NCBI GenBank assembly: GCA_050181915.1
Contig: JBFXCS010000001.1
Coordinates: 682,001-746,000 of the forward strand
Length of the DNA: 64,000 bases
Direction: 5' to 3'
From: JBFXCS01 sp050181915
GTDB lineage: Bacteria > Actinomycetota > Thermoleophilia > Miltoncostaeales > Miltoncostaeaceae
The translations under genes and the position numbers were made by a program. Each line of letters begins with the position of its first letter. Position 1 is the stretch's first letter. The notes under the pieces were generated by a model that was not told the DNA's origin, searched no databases, and saw only the letters and a list, made by a program, of their open reading frames with translations. This document shows, piece after piece, positions 1 through 6,537 of this stretch.

Positions 1-1
1 C

Positions 2-850
2 GCGCCCCTCTCGGCGGTCCACGGCGTCACCGCGCTGGTGTTCTCCGGGGGGAGCGCCTTCGGGCTCGCCGCGGCGTCGGGCGTGGTGCGCTGGTGCGAG
101 GAGCGGGGGCTGGGCCACGACACCGGCGTCGCGCGGGTGCCGATCGTCCCGGCGGCCTGCATCTACGACCTGGGCGTCACCGGCAACGGACGCCGCCCCG
201 GTCCGGACGAGGGCTACGCCGCCTGCGAGGCGGCGACCGGCGGGCCCTATGCGCTGGGCTGCGTGGGGGCCGGCACCGGCGCCACGGTCGGGAAGCTGCG
301 CGCCCGGGACGGGTGGTGCAAGGGGGGGCTGGGCGCCGCGGCGCGGGTCGTCCACGACGGGGCCACCGTCGCGGCCCTGGCGGTGGTGAACGCATGGGGG
401 GACGTGATCGACGAGGACGGATCGGTGCTGGCGGGCGCCTTCGCCCCGGGCGAGGGATTCCTGGGCGCGAGCCGCCGGGTCATCGAGGAGCCGCCGGTGC
501 ACCCGCGGCTCGCCGCGCCGGAGAACACGACCCTCGTCTGCGTGGTCACCGACGCGCGCCTCGACCGGGCCCAGGCCGGGCAGGTGGCGCGCATGGCGCA
601 CGCGGGCATGGCCCGGGCGGTGTCGCCCGTGCACACGCCCATCGACGGCGACGCCCTGTTCTGCCTCGCCACCGGCGCCCGGGCGGCGAGCGTCTTCGCC
701 TGCGGCGTGGCGGCGGCGGAGGTCACCGCCGCCGCGATCCGCAGCGCCGTGCGCGAGGCGACCTCCCTGCGGGGGGTGCCGTCGGCGGCCGACCGCAGGG
801 CCGGCGCCGAGGGGCCCGGCTCCCCGCATGGGGGGGCGGCGAGCCTCTAA
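2..850 (+). CDS. P1-family (DmpA/S58) aminopeptidase, 5' end outside window
   Basis: The reading frame is open from the first bases of the window and stops with TAA at 848-850, so the N-terminus is missing. The frame shows the SGGSAFGL and RWCEERG motifs of the L-aminopeptidase/D-esterase (DmpA) family. It also shows a P-E-N-T-T-L motif whose Asn (524-526) and Thr (527-529) fit the Asn-Thr autocleavage site of this N-terminal-nucleophile family. The later D-A-L-F-C-L-A-T-G block is also family-typical. The enzyme should self-cleave into two chains, with the new N-terminal Thr as nucleophile. The substrate cannot be predicted. The next gene, dedA, lies 29 bp downstream on the same strand. Confidence 0.85.
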   Translation, partial: APLSAVHGVTALVFSGGSAFGLAAASGVVRWCEERGLGHDTGVARVPIVPAACIYDLGVTGNGRRPGPDEGYAACEAATGGPYALGCVGAGTGATVGKLRARDGWCKGGLGAAARVVHDGATVAALAVVNAWGDVIDEDGSVLAGAFAPGEGFLGASRRVIEEPPVHPRLAAPENTTLVCVVTDARLDRAQAGQVARMAHAGMARAVSPVHTPIDGDALFCLATGARAASVFACGVAAAEVTAAAIRSAVREATSLRGVPSAADRRAGAEGPGSPHGGAASL

Positions 851-879
851 GCTGCCCGCGGCCACCGACTGGGAGAGCG

Positions 880-1500
880 ATGCCGGACATCACCGGCCCG
901 ATCGTCAACTTCGCGACCGAGCAGGTGGGGTCGTACGGGCTCCTCGCCGTGTTCCTCCTGATGATCCTGGAGAGCGCGTGCATCCCGGTGCCCAGCGAGG
1001 CGATCATGCTGTACGGCGGGTTCCTGGTGAGCCGGGGCGACGAGAGCCTGCTCTGGATGGTCGTCGCCGGCGTCGCCGGCAACGTGATCGGCTCGTGGAT
1101 CGCATACGCCGTCGGGCGCTACCGGGGCCGCGAGTGGGCCCTGCGGTGGCACTGGCTGCACATCACCCCGAAGCGGCTCGACGCCGCCGACCGGTGGTTC
1201 GTGCGCTACGGCGACGTGGCCGTGCTGATATCGCGCTGCCTGCCCATCATCCGCACCTTCATCTCCCTTCCCGCCGGCATCGCGCGTATGCCGTTCGGGC
1301 GGTTCACGCTCCTCACCCTGGTGGGGTGCGTCCCGTGGGTGCTGCTGCTCGCGCTGGCGGGCCGGGCGGTGGGCGACAATTGGGAGGACCTGCAGCACCA
1401 GCTCCACTACTTCGACTATGTGCTCGTGCTGGCCATCCTGGGCGGCATCGTGTGGCTGGTGGTGCGCAGGCGCAGGCGTTCGATGACACCGACGGGGTGA
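880..1500 (+). CDS. DedA family integral membrane protein
   Basis: This 206-residue protein has several hydrophobic segments. It carries the DedA hallmark near residues 28-38 (E-S-A-C-I-P-V-P-S-E) and a second block near residues 118-132 with the conserved Arg, Pro and P-A-G residues. DedA (SNARE-associated/VTT) proteins sit in the cytoplasmic membrane, and several are lipid scramblases or undecaprenyl-phosphate flippases. Which activity applies here cannot be told. ATG 880 follows a GGGAGAGCG ribosome site. The C-terminus ends in a run of Arg residues. The following SnoaL-like gene begins six bases after the stop, so they are probably co-transcribed. Confidence 0.88.
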   Translation: MPDITGPIVNFATEQVGSYGLLAVFLLMILESACIPVPSEAIMLYGGFLVSRGDESLLWMVVAGVAGNVIGSWIAYAVGRYRGREWALRWHWLHITPKRLDAADRWFVRYGDVAVLISRCLPIIRTFISLPAGIARMPFGRFTLLTLVGCVPWVLLLALAGRAVGDNWEDLQHQLHYFDYVLVLAILGGIVWLVVRRRRRSMTPTG

Positions 1501-1505
1501 GCGAA

Positions 1506-1943
1506 ATGGATATCGAGGCGATGAAGCGGTTCGCGGTTGAGCGCGTGGAGGTGCTGTTCAACCGGGGCGAACTGGACCGGGTGGAGGAGTTCGTCACGCC
1601 GGACTTCGTGAACCACGAGGCCTGGCCGGGGGAGGACTCCGGCTTCGAGGGGTTCCGGCTGCGCCTGCAGCGGCTGCGCGAGGCCTTCCCCGACTTCCAC
1701 ATGACGGTCGAGGACGTGATCGCCGAGGGCGACACGGTCGCCTACCGCGCCACCATCAGCGGCACCCACCGGGGCGCCCTGCTGGGGATGGAGCCCACCG
1801 GCCGCTCCTTCTCGGGCGTCCAGCACATCCACTTCCTGCGGATGCGCGACGGCCGGGCGTCCGAGCACTGGGCCTCGCGCGACGACCTCGGGATGATGCA
1901 TCAGCTCGGCCTCGCGCCGGTCCCGCCGCTCGGCGAGGGCTGA
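1506..1943 (+). CDS. SnoaL-like / ester cyclase-type protein
   Basis: This protein of about 145 residues has the SnoaL-like polyketide-cyclase fold pattern: an N-terminal helix with N-R-G-E-L-D, then V-N-H-E-A-W, then a central F-P-D-F-H-M-T-V-E strand, and the ending E-H-W-A-S-R-D-D-L-G-M. In such small proteins (NTF2 superfamily) the pocket binds a small organic ligand, but most members have no known substrate. ATG 1506 is chosen because GGGGTGAG lies at good distance. An in-frame GTG at 1497 overlapping the dedA stop (GTGA) is an alternative. The stop lies three bases before the left end of the MITE-like element. Confidence 0.75.
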   Translation: MDIEAMKRFAVERVEVLFNRGELDRVEEFVTPDFVNHEAWPGEDSGFEGFRLRLQRLREAFPDFHMTVEDVIAEGDTVAYRATISGTHRGALLGMEPTGRSFSGVQHIHFLRMRDGRASEHWASRDDLGMMHQLGLAPVPPLGEG

Positions 1944-1946
1944 GCC

Positions 1947-2111
1947 AGTGTCGTGTCAGAGAACGTTCGCCCGGTTCTGACTCGCTGCAAATCACCGCGG
2001 ATCCATCGTCCTCGGGTCGACCGATAGAACACCGCTATCGGCCTCCCCTCGATCCTCGGCCCGCGGCGTTTTCACGGCCAGAACACGGCCAACGCCCCCT
2101 GACACGACACT
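1947..2111. mobile_element. MITE-like non-coding element with terminal inverted repeats
   Basis: A perfect 13-bp inverted repeat (AGTGTCGTGTCAG at 1947-1959 and its complement at 2099-2111) bounds this 165-bp segment. The similarity continues inward imperfectly to about 35 bp per end (shared CGTT, GCC and GTTCTG blocks). The interior has no gene, is less G+C-rich than its surroundings, and contains a small hairpin (CCGATAG 2021-2027 with CTATCGG 2035-2041). A short element with long terminal repeats and no transposase fits a miniature inverted-repeat element moved by a transposase elsewhere. No clear target duplication is visible. The right end overlaps the stop codon of the convergent glutaredoxin gene. 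Confidence 0.65.
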
Positions 2112-2376
2112 AGGCCGCGCCGAGCAGCGGGTCGAGCTCGCCCGCGTCCTCCAGCGCCTTCAGGTCGTCCCATCCGCCGACCGGCCGTCCGCCGATGATG
2201 ACCTGCGGCACCGTGAAGCGGCCGGTGATCTCGGCGAGGCGCTCGCGCGCCGAGTGGTCGCTCAGCGGGATGTGGATCTCCTCGTAGCGGACGCCCTTCC
2301 TGTCGAGCAGGCGCTTGGCGCGGACGCAGTAGGGGCACATGTCGCTGGAGTAGATCTGAACGTGGGGTGAGGTCAT
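2110..2376 (-). CDS. Glutaredoxin (CPYC)
   Basis: This 88-residue protein has the thioredoxin fold of classical glutaredoxins. It contains an active-site C-P-Y-C at residues 14-17, the cis-Pro block T-V-P-Q-V-I-I-G-G and G-G-W-D-D-L near the C-terminus. It should reduce disulfides or mixed disulfides using a low-molecular-weight thiol or a mycoredoxin-type partner. ATG 2376 lies six bases after a TATCCT hexamer on the minus strand (2383-2388), which suggests a leaderless mRNA. The TAG stop is formed by the end of the MITE-like inverted repeat, so the last residues may have been altered by that insertion. It is divergent from recO across 70 bp. Confidence 0.92.
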   Translation of the reverse strand: MTSPHVQIYSSDMCPYCVRAKRLLDRKGVRYEEIHIPLSDHSARERLAEITGRFTVPQVIIGGRPVGGWDDLKALEDAGELDPLLGAA

Positions 2377-2382
2377 GGCGCG

Positions 2383-2388
2383 AGGATA
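2383..2388 (-). promoter_or_regulatory. -10-like hexamer of leaderless glutaredoxin promoter
   Basis: TATCCT on the minus strand ends six bases before the glutaredoxin ATG, so transcription should start at or next to the start codon. No good -35 was identified. Confidence 0.45.
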
Positions 2389-2446
2389 GCGCCGGCCGTC
2401 GCGGGGGGCCCCCCGGGGCGGCCGGGCCCCCTGCGATGATGGCCCC

Positions 2447-3181
2447 GTGCCGGCGTACGACACCGAGGCCGTGGTGCTGCGGAGCATCCGCTACTCGGAG
2501 GCCGACGCGGTGCTGGCCCTGTTCACCCGCGAGCGGGGGCGGGTGTCGGCGATCGCGAAGGGCGCCCGGCGCACCACCTCGAAGCTCGGCGGGCGGCTGC
2601 AGCCGGGGGTGTCGCTGCAGCTGTCGATCCACACCGGCCGCGGGGATCTCGGCACGATCCGCGGCGCCTCCGTCGTCGAGGCGCACGCCGGCCTCTGGAT
2701 CGCCGGCCACCGGCTGCAGGCGGCGGGGTGCGTCCTGGAGAGCGTGATGCGCGTGATGCCGGAGGACGAGCCCAGCGACGAGGCGTGGTTCCTCCTGCAG
2801 CGGGCGCTGCGGCTGCTGGCGGTGGCGCCGCCGCCGGCCGGGCCGCCGCGCCTCGATCCGGTCGTGCTGGGGTGCCAGGCGAAGCTGCTGGTGGTGAGCG
2901 GCCTGCTGCCGCGCCTGGGCGGGTGCGCCCGCTGCGGCGGCGGACCGCCGCTGGTGGCCTTCTCCGCCGCGGCCGGCGGCGCCATGTGCGCCGCATGCGC
3001 CCCGGGCGCGGAGCCCGTCGAGCCGGCCGTGCTGGCCGCGCTGGCGGGGCTGGTGGGCCGGCCCCTCGCCGAGGCGGCCGAGGCCGTGCCCCCCGAGGAC
3101 GCCGCCGGGGTGGAGCGCATCATCGGCCTGGTGCTGCGGGAGCACCTGGGCGTCCGCCTCCGGTCGGCCGCTCCGCTCTGA
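2447..3181 (+). CDS. recO: DNA repair protein RecO
   Basis: This 244-residue RecO mediates RecA loading in the RecFOR pathway and anneals SSB-coated strands. The N-terminus has the OB-fold block A-V-V-L-R-S-I-R-Y-S-E-A-D and later T-S-K-L-G-G-R-L-Q-P-G. A four-cysteine zinc site is visible (Cys160, Cys163, Cys181, Cys184). The GTG start at 2447 is preceded by GATGAT six bases upstream rather than by a Shine-Dalgarno, so the mRNA may be leaderless. In Firmicutes recO lies next to glyQS and dnaG-rpoD; here the same order is recognisable but interrupted by accessory genes. Confidence 0.93.
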   Translation: MPAYDTEAVVLRSIRYSEADAVLALFTRERGRVSAIAKGARRTTSKLGGRLQPGVSLQLSIHTGRGDLGTIRGASVVEAHAGLWIAGHRLQAAGCVLESVMRVMPEDEPSDEAWFLLQRALRLLAVAPPPAGPPRLDPVVLGCQAKLLVVSGLLPRLGGCARCGGGPPLVAFSAAAGGAMCAACAPGAEPVEPAVLAALAGLVGRPLAEAAEAVPPEDAAGVERIIGLVLREHLGVRLRSAAPL

Positions 3182-3243
3182 CCGCTCGTCGGCGCGCTCG
3201 CGCGGGGGCTTTCCCGGGACGCCGCGGCGGGGGATGATGGGCC

Positions 3244-3759
3244 ATGTTCTCCGCCCTGCTCGCCGTCGCCGCCCTCGCGGCGCTCGCCGCGGCGGTCGCC
3301 GCGTGGCGCGCCGCCGTCACCGCCCGGCAGGCGGTGGTGATGATGAGGGGGGAGAGGGAACGCGAGCACTGGTCGCGACTGGCGCGCGGCGCGGCGGCGG
3401 TGGAGCGGGCCGCCTCCGCCTACCAGTGGGCGATGGCCCGGCCCTCCGGCTCCGACGCCGACCGCCACCGGGCCGTGGTCGCGGCGGCGGTCCGCTACCA
3501 GGAGGCGAGCACCGCCTTCGCCGCCGCCCTCGGCGGCGGCCCGCGGCCGTCGGCGGCCGAGCCGTGGCTCGCGATCCTCACCGACGGCGCCCGCCCCGAG
3601 GACGTCGTCTCGTCCGGCGCCGCGTCGCAGGTGATCGCCGCCGTGGCGGCGGCCCAGGCCGAGGCGGAGCAGCCGCCGCCCGTCCGCTCCGCCGCCGCGC
3701 GCCTGGCACGGGCCCGGTCGACCGTGCGCCTCGCCCGCCTCGGGAGGCTCGGCCGCTAA
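3244..3759 (+). CDS. Orphan membrane-anchored Ala-rich helical protein
   Basis: This protein has 171 residues and no recognised family. The first 22 or so residues form a hydrophobic Ala/Val/Leu segment that looks like an N-terminal membrane anchor. The rest is Ala- and Arg-rich and probably all helical, with Y-Q-W-A-M and R-Y-Q-E-A-S segments in two similar helices. The C-terminus is basic (R-L-A-R-L-G-R-L-G-R). Codon use matches the genome, so it is likely real. ATG 3244 has no Shine-Dalgarno; GATGAT at 3233-3238 could be a -10 for a leaderless mRNA. The function is unknown. Confidence 0.6.
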   Translation: MFSALLAVAALAALAAAVAAWRAAVTARQAVVMMRGEREREHWSRLARGAAAVERAASAYQWAMARPSGSDADRHRAVVAAAVRYQEASTAFAAALGGGPRPSAAEPWLAILTDGARPEDVVSSGAASQVIAAVAAAQAEAEQPPPVRSAAARLARARSTVRLARLGRLGR

Positions 3760-3789
3760 CCCCTCCCGGGCGGCGCGATCGTCCGGGGA

Positions 3790-3981
3790 GGCGTGATCGC
3801 GTTGGCCACTTGGCCACGGCGCACGCGGTCAATTGACCGTGACCCACGGGAGGGCTTTGCTCAATCGGCGGGTGACGAGCCGGCCCACGGACGTGGCCAC
3901 TTGGCCGTGACCCACGTGGCCATTTGGCCACGGCGTGATCGCGTTGGCCACTTGGCCACGGCGCACGCGGCCAATTGACCG
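3790..3981. repeat. Palindrome-doublet array 1 (three doublets, 23-bp phasing)
   Basis: Six copies of a 12-bp palindrome lie here: 3804, 3827, 3895, 3918, 3946 and 3969 (start positions). They are GGCCACTTGGCC or GGCCATTTGGCC types and GGYCAATTGACC types. They form three doublets, each with starts exactly 23 bp apart and an 11-bp spacer. The first and third doublets lie in a direct repeat of 50 bp (3790-3839 and 3932-3981) that differs at one base. Neighbouring DNA (3760-3789, 3982-4144) holds no convincing gene. The array sits between the orphan at 3244 and the small gene at 4145. See arrays at 16492 and 50087. Confidence 0.85.
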
Positions 3982-4144
3982 GAAGCGACCCCGGGGTGGC
4001 CCGCACCGTCTCGTGGCGGCGGGGCGCTCCCGGCCGTCCGCGAAATTTCACCCGGGGTGAGGCGGGGGGCGGGGTGATGCGGCATCACCCCGCCGGGCGG
4101 AAGGATGCGAGCGTCGCACGGACCACGGGACCGATGGAGGAGCG

Positions 4145-4372
4145 ATGGGCGACGGCGCGTTCAGGGTGACGGTCAGGGGCAGAATGAGCGAGCGCTTCTG
4201 CCGCGGCTTCACCGGTGTGAGTCATCGCCACGTACCGCAGGGCACCGTGCTCGAGGGGGACGACGCGAGCGGCGCCCGCCTGCGCGACGTCCTCCAGAGG
4301 ATCGCCAACCTCGGGCTCGAGGTGGTCGAGGTCGACGCCCCCTCCACTCCCGCCGATCGCAAGGAGCACTGA
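4145..4372 (+). CDS. Small conserved-looking protein upstream of MMPL transporter
   Basis: This 75-residue protein has a well-placed GGAGG ribosome site before ATG 4145 and ends four bases before the start of the MMPL gene, so the two are almost certainly one transcript. The sequence begins with a beta-rich basic part (F-R-V-T-V-R-G-R-M), has a single Cys near residue 19, and ends with an amphipathic helix and acidic strand (L-R-D-V-L-Q-R-I then L-E-V-V-E-V-D). It might be a small ferredoxin-fold accessory, but no family is recognised. Its position suggests a role with the transporter. Confidence 0.6.
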   Translation: MGDGAFRVTVRGRMSERFCRGFTGVSHRHVPQGTVLEGDDASGARLRDVLQRIANLGLEVVEVDAPSTPADRKEH

Positions 4373-4376
4373 GACA

Positions 4377-6530
4377 ATGTCACGCATCGCCTCCCTCGCC
4401 GGCCGCCGCCCATGGCGGGTCGTCATCGTCGGCGTCATCTTCTTCCTGGTCGCGATCGTCGTCGGTGGACCGCTCACCGGTGGGCTGTCGTCGAGCGGCT
4501 TCGAGGACCCCGGCTCGGAGTGGGTGAAGGCACGCCACCAGATCGAGTCGGCGACCGGCGTCTCGGCCTCGCCGGGCCTGGTCGCGCTGGTGAGCCCCGG
4601 GTCCGACGTCCGCTCGGGCGCCGGCCGGGCGGCGGTCGAGGACACCGCGGCCCTCATCGGGCGCGACCGGGACGTGGCCCAGGTGGTGACCGCCTTCGAC
4701 GGCGGCGGCGACCGGCTGATCTCCACCGACGGGCGCTCCTCGTACATCGTCGTCTACTTCAAGGCGATCGGCGACGACGCCATGACCGACGCGGCGGGCC
4801 GGATCCGCGACGAGCTGTCGAGCACGGCCGGCGTCACGGTGGGCGGCAGCGCGGCCGTCGGCGACGAGGTCGGCACGACGATCTCGGAGGACCTGGCGAA
4901 GGCCGAGCTGCTCGCCTTCCCGATCATCTTCCTGCTCTCGCTGTGGATCTTCCGCGGCCTGGTCGCCGCGCTGCTGCCCGTGCTGATGGGCGGCGTCGTG
5001 ATCTTCGGCGGCTTCCTGGCGATCGGCCTGGTCAACCAGGCCATGACCCTGTCGGTGTACGCCCTCAACCTGTGCATCGGCCTCAGCCTCGGCCTCGCGA
5101 TCGACTACAGCCTGCTGATCATCACCCGCTACCGCGAGGAGATGACCTCCCGCGGGCCCGGCGTGGAGGCCATGCGCCGCACCCTGCAGACCGCCGGCCG
5201 CAGCGTCCTCTTCTCCGCCATCACCGTGGCGGCGGCGCTGGCGGGCCTGATGGTCTTCCCGCAGCGGTTCCTGTTCTCCATGGGGCTCGGCGGCGTGATG
5301 GTGGCCCTGATCGCGGCGACGATCGCGCTGGTGCTGCTGCCGGCGGTGCTCATGCTGCTGGGCACGCGCATCAACGCCCTCGCGCCGAAGGCCTGGCGGC
5401 GGCGCTCCGAGGAGTCCGGCAACGCGATCACCTCGGGCTTCTGGTACCGGCTGTCCCACGCCGTCATGCGCCGCCCCGGCATCGTCGCCGTGGTCACCGC
5501 GGCGCTGCTGATCCTGGTGGCCCTGCCGGCCGCCGGCATCACCTTCACCTCGGTCGACTACCGGGTGCTGCCGCAGAGCGCGACCGCGCGCCAGGTGAGC
5601 GAGGCGATCGCCCGCGACTTCCCGGCCAACGTCTCGGAGCCCGCCCCGGTGGCGATCACGGCGCCGGACACGCCGCAGGCGCGGGCCGCCCTCGAGCGGT
5701 ACGCCGGCGACCTGCGCGCCATCGCCGGCGTGGAGGCGGTGACGCCGCCGTCCTACCTGGGCTCCGGCACGTGGCGCATCGACGTCTTCGCCTCCGAGGG
5801 CGGGCTGTCCGAGACCGCCCAGCAGGTGGTGCGCGACGTGCGGGCCGCCCCGGCGCCCTACCCGACCCGCGCCGGCGGCCTGGCGGCGAGCTTCATCGAC
5901 CAGGAGTCGAGCATCGGCGCCCGCCTGCCGTGGGCCATCGGGCTGATCGCGCTGACCACGATCATCGCGCTGTTCGTGATGACCGGCTCGGTGCTGCTGC
6001 CGATCAAGGCGGTGCTGATGAACCTGCTCACGCTGGGCGCGAGCCTGGGCATCCTGGTGCTGATCTTCCAGGACGGCCGCTTCGAGGACGCCCTGGGCTT
6101 CACCAGCACCGGCGCCCTCGACCTGACCTCGCCGATCCTGCTGGGCGCGATGGCGTTCGGGCTCTCCACCGACTACGCGGTGTTCCTCCTGTCGCGCATC
6201 AAGGAGGCCCACGACGCCGGCGCCGACACGCGGGACGCCGTGGCGCTGGGCCTGCAGCGCACCGGACGGGTCGTGACCGCGGCGGCGCTGCTGTTCGCGG
6301 TGGCGATCGGGGCGTTCGCGACGTCGCAGATCAGCCTCATCAAGGAGCTGGGCATCGGGACCGCCGCCGCGGTGCTGATCGACGCGTCGATCATCCGCGC
6401 GCTGCTGGTGCCGTCCCTGATGGGCCTGCTGGGCAGGTGGAACTGGTGGGCGCCGCGCCCGCTGCGCCGCCTGCACGAGCGCATCGGGTTCAGCGAGGAC
6501 GGCGGCGCGGAGGCCGCCCGGGCGGGCTGA
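4377..6530 (+). CDS. MMPL family RND-type transporter
   Basis: This 717-residue inner-membrane protein has the two-repeat MMPL/RND layout: one TM, an extracytoplasmic loop, then a block of TMs, twice. The sterol-sensing-like motifs with the proton-relay Asp-Tyr pair are present in both halves: G-L-A-I-D-Y-S-L-L near residue 242 and G-L-S-T-D-Y-A-V-F near residue 597. Mycobacterial relatives (MmpL3 and others) export lipids or siderophores using the proton gradient. The substrate here is unknown. It starts four bases after the 75-aa gene and ends facing the LuxR regulator on the other strand, eight bases away. Confidence 0.92.
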   Translation: MSRIASLAGRRPWRVVIVGVIFFLVAIVVGGPLTGGLSSSGFEDPGSEWVKARHQIESATGVSASPGLVALVSPGSDVRSGAGRAAVEDTAALIGRDRDVAQVVTAFDGGGDRLISTDGRSSYIVVYFKAIGDDAMTDAAGRIRDELSSTAGVTVGGSAAVGDEVGTTISEDLAKAELLAFPIIFLLSLWIFRGLVAALLPVLMGGVVIFGGFLAIGLVNQAMTLSVYALNLCIGLSLGLAIDYSLLIITRYREEMTSRGPGVEAMRRTLQTAGRSVLFSAITVAAALAGLMVFPQRFLFSMGLGGVMVALIAATIALVLLPAVLMLLGTRINALAPKAWRRRSEESGNAITSGFWYRLSHAVMRRPGIVAVVTAALLILVALPAAGITFTSVDYRVLPQSATARQVSEAIARDFPANVSEPAPVAITAPDTPQARAALERYAGDLRAIAGVEAVTPPSYLGSGTWRIDVFASEGGLSETAQQVVRDVRAAPAPYPTRAGGLAASFIDQESSIGARLPWAIGLIALTTIIALFVMTGSVLLPIKAVLMNLLTLGASLGILVLIFQDGRFEDALGFTSTGALDLTSPILLGAMAFGLSTDYAVFLLSRIKEAHDAGADTRDAVALGLQRTGRVVTAAALLFAVAIGAFATSQISLIKELGIGTAAAVLIDASIIRALLVPSLMGLLGRWNWWAPRPLRRLHERIGFSEDGGAEAARAG

Positions 6531-6537
6531 GCGCCTC

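Noticed and set aside
4380..6476. Antisense open frame opposite mmpL
   Set aside because: It mirrors the MMPL coding frame, is rich in Gln/Arg/His and shows no domain.
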